64,000 bases of DNA from Ectobacillus sp048976805 (GTDB taxonomy: Bacteria; Bacillota; Bacilli; Bacillales; Bacillaceae_G), in the NCBI GenBank assembly GCA_048976805.1, contig JBHGUR010000098.1, forward strand, positions 1 to 64,000, in the 5' to 3' direction. Below, piece by piece: positions 34,782 to 43,648 of the stretch; position 1 is the stretch's first letter; each line of letters begins with the position of its first letter. The translations under genes and the position numbers were made by a program. Below the pieces are notes generated by a model. The model was not told where the DNA came from. It saw only the letters and a list, made by a program, of their open reading frames with translations, and searched no databases.

Positions 34782-35561
34782 ATGATAAAAAAAGTGGACT
34801 TCCACAAACTAAAAAAAGAATCTAAACAGAAAGCAAGGGATCTTATTTTGTACAGAGCAGCCATTCCGAATTTATTTACGCTAGGCAATTTATATAGCGG
34901 ATTTTTATCAATCGGCTATGCATCCATTGGCCATTATAAATCAGCAGCTATATTAGTGCTGATTGGCATGATGCTGGACAGCTTGGACGGGCGGCTCGCA
35001 CGCTTGCTTCGGGTTGACTCTCCGCTTGGGAAAGAGCTTGATTCATTGGCCGATATTGTAACATTCGGGGCAGCCCCGGCTTTATTAATGTATTACACAT
35101 CCTTTTCGCAATACGGGCTTGTCGGTTTATACATAGCAGCCTTATTCCCGTTGTTCGGGGCCTATCGTCTGGCGCGTTTTAATGTAACGCCGACCTCTAC
35201 TTCTTTAAAATATTTTACCGGCGTTCCGATTACAGCAGCAGGCGGGATTATGGCATTCCTAACTTTGTTTTCGCATGCTATTCCTCATATTGTACTTATT
35301 ACTTTATTCGTTGCATTTGCTTTTTTAATGGTAAGCCGCATCCAAATTCCAAGTTTAAAGGACGTGCCGCTTCCTAAATACAGCATCATCGTAACCCTTT
35401 TTTTAATCGGTGTTATTTTTACGATGTACAAAAAAAAGATTGGCAACATGCCGGAATTTTTGTTCATTGCCCTTCCGCTGTATGTTCTTTATATGCTGTC
35501 CCAATTTTTGCGGCAACGGCACTTTGAGAAAAAAAATGAACAACAGGATGGAAAAGAATGA
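34782..35561 (+). CDS. pssA: CDP-diacylglycerol-serine O-phosphatidyltransferase
   Basis: 259 residues with about seven membrane spans. The CDP-alcohol phosphatidyltransferase signature is complete: DSLDGRLARLLR, then SPLGKELDSLAD (D-x2-DG-x2-AR-x8-G-x3-D-x3-D). It makes phosphatidylserine, the precursor of phosphatidylethanolamine. AAAGGGGAT lies upstream of the ATG. No psd gene follows. The length exceeds the B. subtilis enzyme, with a basic N-terminal extension. Confidence 0.92.
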   Translation: MIKKVDFHKLKKESKQKARDLILYRAAIPNLFTLGNLYSGFLSIGYASIGHYKSAAILVLIGMMLDSLDGRLARLLRVDSPLGKELDSLADIVTFGAAPALLMYYTSFSQYGLVGLYIAALFPLFGAYRLARFNVTPTSTSLKYFTGVPITAAGGIMAFLTLFSHAIPHIVLITLFVAFAFLMVSRIQIPSLKDVPLPKYSIIVTLFLIGVIFTMYKKKIGNMPEFLFIALPLYVLYMLSQFLRQRHFEKKNEQQDGKE

Positions 35562-35635
35562 AAAGCGTTTTCCCGGAGTGTGCTCGCTGGAGATTAGGAA
35601 ATTGGCCGGACTACTCTTAAACGCCGAAATAGAAA

Positions 35636-35681
35636 AGGGCAGCTCCAAATGGCGCATGCGATTTGGAGCCACCCTTTTTCT
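35636..35681 (+). terminator. Terminator after pssA
   Basis: AAAAGGGCAGCTCCAAAT pairs with ATTTGGAGCCACCCTTTTT. Confidence 0.85.
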
Positions 35682-35738
35682 TATCCAATCAAACTAATAT
35701 AATTTATAGCGCCTACCCTAACGCTATATTATTACTTT

Positions 35739-36716
35739 TTACTTCATTACAGCTTCTTTCTCGAAAACATGAACTGGCGTCAGCGGCGCGTGCCCATCGA
35801 GAACATGCAAAATGTTATTTACCGCCACCTGCGCCATCATATCGCGCGTTTCAATTGTCGCGTTGCCGATATGCGGCGTTAACACTACATTTTTTAACCC
35901 CTTTAACTCCTCTGTAATAGCAGGCTCAAATTCAAATACATCAAGGGCTGCACCTTCAATTACTCCGTCCTTTAACGCCGCGGCAAGCTCATGCTCGTTA
36001 ATGATTGGGCCGCGGGCCGCGTTGATTACATAAGCGGTCTGTTTCATCATATTCAACTGCTCCCGGCCAATCATATGGCGCATGGACGGCTTATACGCGC
36101 AGTTGATAGTCACAAAATCGGAACGCTGCAGCAGTTCCTCTAACGATACATACGCGGCAGCAAGCTCCGCCTCCGCCGCTTCTTTGCGGTTCGGGCCTGT
36201 ATACAATACATTCATTCCAAACGCCTTGGCCCGTCTAGCCACAGCTTGTCCAATCTCTCCAAGGCCGATAATTCCTAACGTCTTGCCATACACTTCCCTT
36301 CCTAAGAAAAAGAGAGGTGCCCAGCCTTGAAAGCCTACTGTACGGCAAAGTTCATCGCCTTCTGGAATGCGGCGCGCCGCAGCCAATAACAAGGCAAAGG
36401 TAAGCTCAGCTGTCGCTTCGGTAGAGACACGCGGCGTGTTCGTTACCGGAATGCCTTTTTGCGCGGCATACGCATAGTCAATATTATCAAAGCCTGCCCC
36501 ATAGTTTGCGATAATTTTCAAATACGGAGCAGCATCAATTGTTTCCTTCGTTACTTTTGTAGACAACAAGCTTAATAGTGCGTCTTTATCTTGCAGTCTT
36601 TCTTGTAATTCTTGTTCGCTAATCAACCCTTCTCCCTCATACATCTCGATTTCATGTTCACGCAGCATTTCTAATCCGATTTCTGGTATTTTTCCAGCTA
36701 CTAAAATTTTTGCCAT
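35739..36716 (-). CDS. D-isomer-specific 2-hydroxyacid dehydrogenase
   Basis: 325 residues. The NAD motif is LGIIGLGEIGQAVA, and the catalytic Arg (NAARGP), Glu (DVFEFEP) and His (LTPHIGNA) are all present. It reduces a 2-oxoacid such as glyoxylate or hydroxypyruvate, or the reverse. There is no C-terminal ACT domain, so it is not a full SerA. Which substrate is used cannot be read. Monocistronic. Confidence 0.86.
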   Translation of the reverse strand: MAKILVAGKIPEIGLEMLREHEIEMYEGEGLISEQELQERLQDKDALLSLLSTKVTKETIDAAPYLKIIANYGAGFDNIDYAYAAQKGIPVTNTPRVSTEATAELTFALLLAAARRIPEGDELCRTVGFQGWAPLFFLGREVYGKTLGIIGLGEIGQAVARRAKAFGMNVLYTGPNRKEAAEAELAAAYVSLEELLQRSDFVTINCAYKPSMRHMIGREQLNMMKQTAYVINAARGPIINEHELAAALKDGVIEGAALDVFEFEPAITEELKGLKNVVLTPHIGNATIETRDMMAQVAVNNILHVLDGHAPLTPVHVFEKEAVMK

Positions 36717-36933
36717 ATTTACGCATCCTTCCTGTTTTCCCCTTTGATGAAACGCTTTCTTTTATTATTGTAAAAAATATTTCGTAAATTCAACAAGTAA
36801 AACTTTACTTTTCAATACATTACATGAAATTAAAGGAGTAGCTATGTAGAACCAACAGCAACCTGCACTCACTCCCTCTCTCTGGTTTTCCTTTGGACGA
36901 GGTAAAGAAAACTCGCCGACTGGCAGACGAGGC

Positions 36934-37020
36934 GAAGACAGAGGCGTAGTTGCACTGATACTTTATTCTTAAAATTGGCCACTACGTCGCGTGATCTTCT
37001 TCACTGCCAATTTATATTTT
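36934..37020 (+). repeat. R3 repeat inside B4
   Basis: GAAGACAGAGGCGTAGTTGC to CTGCCAATTTATATTTT, related to 236-335. A similar CTGCCAATTTATA end is found at 31166-31180. Confidence 0.35.
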
Positions 37021-37024
37021 CTTA

Positions 37025-37130
37025 GGCTCTGTTCAACTTGATTGTTGATTTTCCACTACAGGCGGACGCTTTCCGCGGGCGGGGCCAAGCCGCCTTTCGT
37101 TCCAAATCAACATTAGCCTTTAACAGAGCC
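37025..37130 (-). mobile_element. Type A MITE, copy A3 (nested in B4)
   Basis: Ends GGCTCTGTTCAAC and CTTTAACAGAGCC, perfect 8-bp duplication TTTTCTTA at 37017-37024 and 37131-37138. The core GCGGACGCTTTCCGC is present. Confidence 0.9.
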
Positions 37131-37236
37131 TTTTCTTAAAATACAAAACTAGGCCCTGACCGTTACGATACACGGTTAGGAGCGCTCTCCCCTATAAAAA
37201 AAGGGGTTTATATAGCATAGCACAGCCTAAAAAATA

Positions 37237-37262
37237 AACACGGGAAATCCCCGTGCTTACTT
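37237..37262 (-). terminator. Terminator of the his operon
   Basis: On the minus strand AAGCACGGGG and CCCGTGTTT form a stem followed by ATTTTTT. Upstream of it on the minus strand (37263-37400) one open frame looks protein-like (RYKVGNIDEQARATGKKK) but has no ribosome site. Confidence 0.7.
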
Positions 37263-37376
37263 TTTTCTTGCCCGTTGCTCTTGCTTGCTCATCAATATTG
37301 CCTACTTTATAACGCTTCATCATTAGTGTTGGCAAATCGAAGCGTTCCAGAGCTAAGGAAGTATGTGAGCCATCCT

Positions 37377-38393
37377 TTATACGTGCAAGGTAGCTGGCTC
37401 AAGCGGCTTCATAATACGCTTGCGCTTTTCAAATGTCGCCACATGCGTAAAGCCGTGCTGAAGCAGCGTGTCTACATTTTGTGCAACATAGCTGCCGATA
37501 TCATCCGGATAATGGGAATCGGACGATATTGTAATCGGAACGTTATATTTTGCGAGCACGCTTAAAAAGAGCGGGCTCGGGCACATTTCCCGGACAGGGT
37601 AGCGATAATAAAGACCGGCATTAATTTCAGTTGCGACATTGCTTTCAATTAAAGCCTTCGCAATTTTTTCATAATAGCCAAGCAGCGTATTTTCATCAGG
37701 ACGGTAATTAAATACCTTCATATTGTCCAAGTGCGCGACAAAATCAAACAGCCCGGAACGAATCGCGCTCTCTACTATCGCAAAATGCTTCTCGTATAAC
37801 TTTGGCACATCCTTTTCCTTAAAGCGCTCTTGCGTATCCGGGTTATCAAAGCCCCAGCCATCTTGAAAATGGACAGAACCGATAACATAGTCCCAGTTGC
37901 CAAGCTGCAAGAGCTCAGCCAATTCTGCTTCGCCGCCGACAAAATAATCAGCCTCAATGCCAAGGCGAAGCGTAATGCCGCGCTTTGCCCAGCGCTCTTT
38001 CGCTTCTTCAATGGCAGTTATAAAATTGGAGATAGACTCTATCATGACTTGGTCAAGCCATTCCTTTTGCAGGCGCCCTAAGTCTGTATCGCTTATATCA
38101 ACGTGGCGGTAATAGTAGGCGCGCGCTTCCTCGAAGCGGTATAAGTGGTCGACGATGCCAACTTCTTTTAAACCTTTTTTCAACGCTTCTTCTAAATATA
38201 AATCAATCCAAAACGGCGAGAACGCCCCTTTAGCCAAACGCTCCGCAAGCAATTCCTTTGATTGCAGCAGCCACTGCCACGAATGCTTCGGCGCAGCGAC
38301 AGGGATAAAATGCTGCAGCGCCTGGTTCGTGCGGTCAAGCCAGCGTAAGGAGTACGGACCTTCCTCCAAATGAAGATGATAATCTACTCTCAT
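37377..38393 (-). CDS. hisJ: HisJ-like PHP-domain histidinol-phosphate phosphatase
   Basis: 338 residues from ATG at 38393 (GGGGGGAGAAACG). PHP metal motifs in order: DYHLHLEEG, DHLYRF, GIEADYF, GSVHFQDGW, FVAHLD and SSDSHYPDD. It is longer than B. subtilis HisJ because of an insertion near residues 20-80. As the last gene of a his operon, histidinol-phosphate dephosphorylation is the likely role. Confidence 0.82.
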   Translation of the reverse strand: MRVDYHLHLEEGPYSLRWLDRTNQALQHFIPVAAPKHSWQWLLQSKELLAERLAKGAFSPFWIDLYLEEALKKGLKEVGIVDHLYRFEEARAYYYRHVDISDTDLGRLQKEWLDQVMIESISNFITAIEEAKERWAKRGITLRLGIEADYFVGGEAELAELLQLGNWDYVIGSVHFQDGWGFDNPDTQERFKEKDVPKLYEKHFAIVESAIRSGLFDFVAHLDNMKVFNYRPDENTLLGYYEKIAKALIESNVATEINAGLYYRYPVREMCPSPLFLSVLAKYNVPITISSDSHYPDDIGSYVAQNVDTLLQHGFTHVATFEKRKRIMKPLEPATLHV

Positions 38394-38406
38394 CGTTTCT
38401 CCCCCC

Positions 38407-38730
38407 TTACAGTTGATCGATGGATTTACGGTCCCCAACTTTAGAAAGCTTGCCGCGGCGGCGTTTCATCTCTTCTTCGATTTCCTCCAAGGAAACTCCT
38501 TTTTCAGCCATCAGCACGAGGCAGTGATACGCAAGATCCACTAGCTCGTTGACAAGCTCTGTCTTATCGCTTCCTTTAGCGGCAATCACAACCTCCGTGC
38601 TTTCTTCGCCGATTTTTTTTAAAATTTTATCTTCGCCCTTTGTAAATAAATAATTCGTATATGACTCGGCAATCGGATTTTCTTTTCGGCTTACAATATC
38701 TTCATATAATTCTTTTACTATATTTGTCAT
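38407..38730 (-). CDS. hisE: Phosphoribosyl-ATP pyrophosphatase
   Basis: 107 residues, MazG-like all-helical fold with KKIGEESTEVVIAAK and ELVDLAYHCLVLM. It removes pyrophosphate from PR-ATP, histidine step 2. Here it is separate from hisI, 12 nt downstream of it, not fused as in B. subtilis. Confidence 0.94.
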   Translation of the reverse strand: MTNIVKELYEDIVSRKENPIAESYTNYLFTKGEDKILKKIGEESTEVVIAAKGSDKTELVNELVDLAYHCLVLMAEKGVSLEEIEEEMKRRRGKLSKVGDRKSIDQL

Positions 38731-38742
38731 GGTTTCTCCCCC

Positions 38743-39048
38743 CTAGAGCACTTTCGTAAAAAAGCAAGTGCGGCTTCCCGTATGGCATGCCGCTCCAATT
38801 TGGTCGACGCGGACTAAAATGGTATCTTGATCGCAATCAAGATACATTTCCTTGACATGCTGAAAATGGCCGGACGTTTCGCCTTTGTTCCACAGCTTAT
38901 TGCGTGAGCGCGAGAAAAACCATGTTGTTTTCGTCTCCAACGTTTTGGCGTACGATTCTTCATTCATATAACCGAGCATAAGCACATCGTTCGTTTTATC
39001 ATCAATAATAACCGCCGGCACTAATCCTTTAGAAAAATCCGGTTTCAT
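38743..39048 (-). CDS. hisI: Phosphoribosyl-AMP cyclohydrolase
   Basis: 101 residues. Metal-binding LDCDQDTILV and the cysteines ACHTGSRTCFF are intact. It opens the purine ring of PR-AMP, histidine step 3. It overlaps the end of hisF by 4 nt. A stand-alone cyclohydrolase without HisE domain. Confidence 0.94.
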   Translation of the reverse strand: MKPDFSKGLVPAVIIDDKTNDVLMLGYMNEESYAKTLETKTTWFFSRSRNKLWNKGETSGHFQHVKEMYLDCDQDTILVRVDQIGAACHTGSRTCFFTKVL

Positions 39049-39803
39049 AATCTCACCTCAAGGTTTGCTTTCTTTAGCTCCTGCTTCGTCTCTGCTATCG
39101 TCGTTTCTCCGTAGTGATAAATCGAAGCGGCCAATGCAGCGTCTGCGCCTGTCTTTTCAAACACTTCTACGATATGCGCATTATTGCCGCAGCCTCCTGA
39201 AGCAATAACCGGAATGCTGACTGCTTTACAGATTGCTTCTGTCAGCGCCAAATCATAGCCTTCCTTCGTGCCGTCAGCATCCATGCTTGTCAGCAAAATT
39301 TCCCCAGCGCCAAGCTTTTCGACCTGTTTCGCCCACTCAACTGCATCCAGCCCTGTATCAATGCGGCCGCCGTTGACAAATACATGCCATTTTCCGTCCG
39401 ACACTTTTTTCGCGTCAATCGCCACAACGATGCACTGTACGCCAAAGCGCTCCGCTCCCTCGGAGATGAGCTTCGGATTGCGGACCGCTGCCGAGTTGAT
39501 AGAAATTTTATCCGCTCCGGCGCGAAGGAGATTGTACATTTCTTCAACAGAGTTAATGCCGCCGCCGACAGTCAGCGGAATAAATACTTCCGCTGCTGTA
39601 CGTTCCACAACGTCAATCATCGTTTTGCGCCCTTCATGCGTTGCTGTAATATCCAAAAACACGAGTTCGTCAGCGCCAGCTTCATTATATAAAGCCGCAA
39701 TCTCAACCGGATCACCAACGTCGGCTAGGCCTACAAAGTTCACGCCCTTTACAACACGGCCGTTTTTTACGTCCAAACACGGAATAATACGCTTCGTTAA
39801 CAT
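39045..39803 (-). CDS. hisF: Imidazole glycerol phosphate synthase, cyclase subunit
   Basis: 252 residues, TIM barrel with catalytic Asp in IPCLDVKNGR and in LLTSMDADGT, and two phosphate sites. Together with HisH it makes imidazole glycerol phosphate and AICAR. It overlaps hisA by 7 nt. Confidence 0.96.
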   Translation of the reverse strand: MLTKRIIPCLDVKNGRVVKGVNFVGLADVGDPVEIAALYNEAGADELVFLDITATHEGRKTMIDVVERTAAEVFIPLTVGGGINSVEEMYNLLRAGADKISINSAAVRNPKLISEGAERFGVQCIVVAIDAKKVSDGKWHVFVNGGRIDTGLDAVEWAKQVEKLGAGEILLTSMDADGTKEGYDLALTEAICKAVSIPVIASGGCGNNAHIVEVFEKTGADAALAASIYHYGETTIAETKQELKKANLEVRL

Positions 39804-40516
39804 ACTTCCACCGCCTGCAGCGCCTCTTCTAAAGAAACCTTGCCTTCATATAAAGCCTTGCCGGTAATCACGCCGTATAATTTCATCTCATTAAGCTTCT
39901 TAATATCCGCTAGAGAGCTAACTCCTCCCGATGCCACAATATCGACAGAAACGGCGTCCTGCAGCGCCTGCAGCTGCTCAAAGTTCGGTCCGGCAAGCGT
40001 GCCATCGCGGGAAATGTCAGTAAACACAATCGTTTTAACGCCCATTTCCTCCATTTGCTTTGCAAGCGTAATATAGTGTACATCCGATACATCAAGCCAA
40101 CCTCTTGTCGCGACATATTCATTTTTCGCATCAATGCCGACAACGATGCGCTCGCCGTATTTTGCTAGCGCCTCTTTTAGAAAATCAGGATTTAACAGCG
40201 CCGCCGTGCCGATAATCACGCGCGATACGCCCGCCTTTAGCAGCGTTTCGATTGTTTCAATGGAACGGATGCCGCCACCGACTTGCACCGGAATGTTTAG
40301 CATGCCGGCGATTTTTTCAATCACAGGCAGGTTTGTCGGGGTACCATCCAACGCGCCGTCTAAATCGACTAGATGCAATACTTTTGCGCCAAGCTTTTCA
40401 AATACGAGCGCTTGTTCAAGCGGATTTTCATTTACAACCGTTTCTTGCTGAAATTGCCCTTGGTACAAACGGACACAACGGCCGTTTTTTAAATCAATGG
40501 CTGGGAAGACGAGCAT
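39797..40516 (-). CDS. hisA: ProFAR isomerase
   Basis: 239 residues, TIM barrel starting MLVFPAIDLKNGRCVRLYQG, with the catalytic Asp in FTDISRDGTLAG. It isomerises the step 4 intermediate. It overlaps hisH by 28 nt. Confidence 0.96.
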   Translation of the reverse strand: MLVFPAIDLKNGRCVRLYQGQFQQETVVNENPLEQALVFEKLGAKVLHLVDLDGALDGTPTNLPVIEKIAGMLNIPVQVGGGIRSIETIETLLKAGVSRVIIGTAALLNPDFLKEALAKYGERIVVGIDAKNEYVATRGWLDVSDVHYITLAKQMEEMGVKTIVFTDISRDGTLAGPNFEQLQALQDAVSVDIVASGGVSSLADIKKLNEMKLYGVITGKALYEGKVSLEEALQAVEVC

Positions 40517-41115
40517 GTTACCAACTCCTTAAAGTTTTCTAGCATTTTAAGTCCGACCGCGCTGCTTTTTTCCGGGTGGAACTGCGCGCCAAATATATTT
40601 CCTCTTGATACAAGCCCTGGTACAAACACGCCGTAGTCGCTGCCTGCATCAACGACTTCATCCGGGCAATCCGCATAATAGGAATGAACATAGTACACGT
40701 ACGGATTCTCCGGCAATCCATTCATAAGCGCCGAATCTCTCCTTGTTTCCAGCGCGTTCCAGCCCATATGCGGAATTTTCCGGCCCGCAGGCAGCTTGCG
40801 TACCGTCCCCGGCAACAAGCCGAGGCCTTTTGTATATTCAATTTCGTCGCTTGCTTCAAATAAAAGCTGCATCCCTAAACAAACGCCCAAAATCGGCTTT
40901 CCCTTTGCGGCTTCTTCCAAAATGACGGATACAAGCCCGCGCTCATGCAGTTCCTTCATCGCCTTTGGAAAAGCGCCGACGCCCGGCAGCACGATTCCTT
41001 TGCTGCTTGCAATTGCCTTTGGGTCGTCTGTAATCACACAGGAAACGCCGACATGCTCGAGCGCCTTGGACACACTGCGCAAGTTCCCCATTCCGTAATC
41101 TACAATCGCAATCAT
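40489..41115 (-). CDS. hisH: Imidazole glycerol phosphate synthase, glutaminase subunit
   Basis: 208 residues, class I glutaminase with catalytic Cys in LGVCLGMQLLF and His/Glu in AQFHPEKSS. It supplies ammonia to HisF. Starts 1 nt after the hisB stop. Confidence 0.96.
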   Translation of the reverse strand: MIAIVDYGMGNLRSVSKALEHVGVSCVITDDPKAIASSKGIVLPGVGAFPKAMKELHERGLVSVILEEAAKGKPILGVCLGMQLLFEASDEIEYTKGLGLLPGTVRKLPAGRKIPHMGWNALETRRDSALMNGLPENPYVYYVHSYYADCPDEVVDAGSDYGVFVPGLVSRGNIFGAQFHPEKSSAVGLKMLENFKELVTCSSSQPLI

Positions 41116-41116
41116 G

Positions 41117-41704
41117 TTACAGCATTCCTTTCGTTGAATTCACACCGATAATGTTTTCATTAATTTCAATAGCTTCACGCAGCGCTCTGCCAAACGCCTT
41201 AAAAAGCGCTTCGATTTTATGGTGCGTGTTCTTTCCGTACAGCACGCGCGCATGCAAAGTAATCCCGGCGTTAAAGCTTACCGCACGGAAAAATTCTTCT
41301 GTCAGCTCCGTATCAAAATTGCCGAGCTTATCGTTGGAAAGCTCCGCGTCAAACACTAAAAATGGGCGTCCGCTTATATCCAACGAAACAAACCCAAGCG
41401 CTTCGTCCATCGGCACATACGACGTGCCGTAGCGGTTAATTTGCTTTTTATCGCCAAGCGCTTCCTTAATGCACGCGCCAAGCGCAATTCCAACATCTTC
41501 AACTGTATGGTGGGAATCGATATGCAAATCGCCGATTGCTTTTACCTTTAAGCCAATGCGGCCGTGTCGTGCAAATAAAGTCAGCATATGGTCAAAAAAG
41601 CCGACCCCGGTTTCAATGCTTACTTCTTCTTGATTATCTAAGTCAACCCGGATTTGAATATCCGTTTCTGTTGTCGTGCGTGTCAGTTCTGCTGTACGCC
41701 CCAT
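41117..41704 (-). CDS. hisB: Imidazoleglycerol-phosphate dehydratase
   Basis: 195 residues. Two-half fold with metal motifs GFFDHMLTLFARHG, DSHHTVEDVGI and TLHARVLYGKNTHHKIEA. Monofunctional form, without a phosphatase domain, consistent with a separate HisJ. It starts 2 nt after hisD. Confidence 0.96.
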   Translation of the reverse strand: MGRTAELTRTTTETDIQIRVDLDNQEEVSIETGVGFFDHMLTLFARHGRIGLKVKAIGDLHIDSHHTVEDVGIALGACIKEALGDKKQINRYGTSYVPMDEALGFVSLDISGRPFLVFDAELSNDKLGNFDTELTEEFFRAVSFNAGITLHARVLYGKNTHHKIEALFKAFGRALREAIEINENIIGVNSTKGML

Positions 41705-41706
41705 TG

Positions 41707-42999
41707 TTAATTCCCCCTTTTTTCAAAACGGATTTGAATGGCTTTTGCATGCGCTTGCAGGCCTTCTTTTTCCGCTAAGACAATAATTTGGTCTTTCACC
41801 TGCTCAAGCGCCTCTTTCGTGTAGGAAAGGAAGCTTGATTTCTTTACAAAATCATCGACAGATAAGGGCGAGAAAAAGCGCGCTGTTCCGCTTGTCGGCA
41901 GTACATGGTTCGGACCCGCAAAATAATCTCCAAGCGGCTCCGGCGCATACGGCCCTACAAAAATTGAACCGGCATTTTTCACATTCGCCAGCGCCGTCAT
42001 CGGCTCTTGAATGTGAAGCTCTAAATGCTCCGGCGCAATCATATTTGCCGCCACAAACGCTTCTTCCATGGAGTTCACAACGATAATTGCGCCGTTGCGT
42101 TCGATAGCCGCTCTAGCAATGTCAACGCGCGGCAGCTCCGCCAATTGCTGTTCCACCTGCTGTTTTACTTCCTCCGCCAACTGTGCGCTTGTTGTCACAA
42201 GGATAGAAGAGGAATTCGTGTCATGCTCCGCCTGAGAGAGAAGGTCAGCCGCAATAAACGCCGCATTCGCCGTTTCATCGGCAATGACGAGAATATCGGA
42301 CGGCCCCGCGATCATATCAATATTTACATCGCCAAACACGACGCGTTTTGCCAAAGCTACGTACATATTGCCAGGACCGACGATTTTGTCAACGCGCGGA
42401 ATCGATTCTGTTCCGTACGCCAGCGCCGCTACAGCCTGAGCTCCACCAATGCTGTACACCTCATCAACGCCGGAAATTTTCGCTGCCGCCAAAATATAAG
42501 GATTGACGCCGTCTTTGCTTGGAGGCGTCACCATAACGATACGCCCGACACCTGCAATTTTCGCCGGAAGCACATTCATCAGCACAGATGACGGATATGC
42601 TGCTGTCCCGCCAGGCACATACACGCCTACTGTTTCCAAAGGCCGAATAAGTTGGCCGCGAATAACACCATCTTTTTGTGCGTCAACAAAGCCTTGTCTA
42701 ATCTGCTGCTCATGATAAGAAGCAATATTATCGCGCGCCTCTTCCAAAGCCTGTAAAAATTCCGGCTCCACACTTACTACGGCAGCCTCGATTGCTTCCT
42801 GCGGTACGCGAAATGTGTCAAGTTCTACTTTATCGAACTTTTGCGTATACTCGCGCAGCGCTTCATCTTTCCGAAGCTTAACATCGGCAACAATCCGCTC
42901 AACAGCTTCTGCCGCCGCTTTCTCTGTTTGTTTGGCACTTTCGCGCAGCTCATCAATACTTTTTATGATGCTTTCTTGTTCGCCATACAAAACCTTCAT
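41707..42999 (-). CDS. hisD: Histidinol dehydrogenase
   Basis: 430 residues from ATG at 42999. The HisD signature around MIAGPSDILVIADE and the zinc/catalytic region LLSQAEHDTNSSS are present, with the GPNHVLPTSGTARFFS motif near the end. It performs the last two oxidations to histidine. The ORF extends further upstream to 43020, but that part overlaps hisG and has no site. Confidence 0.95.
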   Translation of the reverse strand: MKVLYGEQESIIKSIDELRESAKQTEKAAAEAVERIVADVKLRKDEALREYTQKFDKVELDTFRVPQEAIEAAVVSVEPEFLQALEEARDNIASYHEQQIRQGFVDAQKDGVIRGQLIRPLETVGVYVPGGTAAYPSSVLMNVLPAKIAGVGRIVMVTPPSKDGVNPYILAAAKISGVDEVYSIGGAQAVAALAYGTESIPRVDKIVGPGNMYVALAKRVVFGDVNIDMIAGPSDILVIADETANAAFIAADLLSQAEHDTNSSSILVTTSAQLAEEVKQQVEQQLAELPRVDIARAAIERNGAIIVVNSMEEAFVAANMIAPEHLELHIQEPMTALANVKNAGSIFVGPYAPEPLGDYFAGPNHVLPTSGTARFFSPLSVDDFVKKSSFLSYTKEALEQVKDQIIVLAEKEGLQAHAKAIQIRFEKRGN

Positions 43000-43012
43000 T
43001 CTCTCTCTCTCC

Positions 43013-43648
43013 CTACACACCGCTTGCTACAGCAGCTTCAATTTGATTAATAATCGAGAACATTTCATCTTTTTTCATTTTCAAAGACGCTTTATTTGCG
43101 ATTAAGCGCGCGGAAATATCACAAATTTCCTCAAACACAATCAAGCCGTTTTCGCGCAGCGTCGCTCCTGTCTCCACAATATCAACAATCGCATCGGCCA
43201 AACCTAGCAATGGCGCGATTTCCACGGAGCCTTCGATCTTAATGATTTCAACGTCTTCCCCTTTTTGGCGGAAATAGGCGGACGCGACATTTGCGTACTT
43301 CGTAGCGATTGTTTTCTTTTTATATCCGTTCGGGTTATACTCAGGGACGGACGCAACACAAAACTTGCACTTGCCGATGCCAAGGTCGACCATTTCATAT
43401 AATTCCTTTTCATTTTCCATTAACACGTCTTTGCCGACGATGCCAATATCGGCAACACCGTGCTCAACATAGGTCAGTACGTCGACCGCCTTAACGAGAA
43501 TGAATGAAATATTGGAGCCTTTGCTTTGGAAGACAAGCTTTCTTCCCTTTTCCTTTAGCTCTGAGCAATCGATTCCAACACGCTCAAGCATCGGAATTAC
43601 TTGCTTCTCAAGCCGCCCTTTAGTTAACGCAATTTGAATGTTACGCAT
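43013..43648 (-). CDS. hisG: ATP phosphoribosyltransferase, short catalytic subunit
   Basis: 211 residues from ATG at 43648 (AGAGGGGGAAGC). The short HisG form starting NIQIALTKGRLEKQ with the PRPP motif DAIVDIVETGATLRENGL. It lacks the C-terminal regulatory domain and therefore needs HisZ, encoded just upstream and overlapping by 25 nt. Confidence 0.95.
   Translation of the reverse strand: MRNIQIALTKGRLEKQVIPMLERVGIDCSELKEKGRKLVFQSKGSNISFILVKAVDVLTYVEHGVADIGIVGKDVLMENEKELYEMVDLGIGKCKFCVASVPEYNPNGYKKKTIATKYANVASAYFRQKGEDVEIIKIEGSVEIAPLLGLADAIVDIVETGATLRENGLIVFEEICDISARLIANKASLKMKKDEMFSIINQIEAAVASGV

Larger units (their letters stand above)
36834..37227 (+). mobile_element. Type B MITE, copy B4, broken by further insertions
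   Basis: The left part (36834-36906, CTCTCTGGTTTTCCTTTGG) and the right part (37139-37227, AAACTAGGCCCTGACCGTTAC to CACAGCC) belong to one type B core. Between them lie an R3 repeat (36934-37020) and type A copy A3. The left terminus is missing. No gene in 36717-37376. Confidence 0.7.

Noticed and set aside
35558..35620. 20-codon frame overlapping the pssA stop by ATGA
   Set aside because: It looks coupled, but the peptide (MKSVFPECARW...) has no features and probably arises by chance before the terminator.
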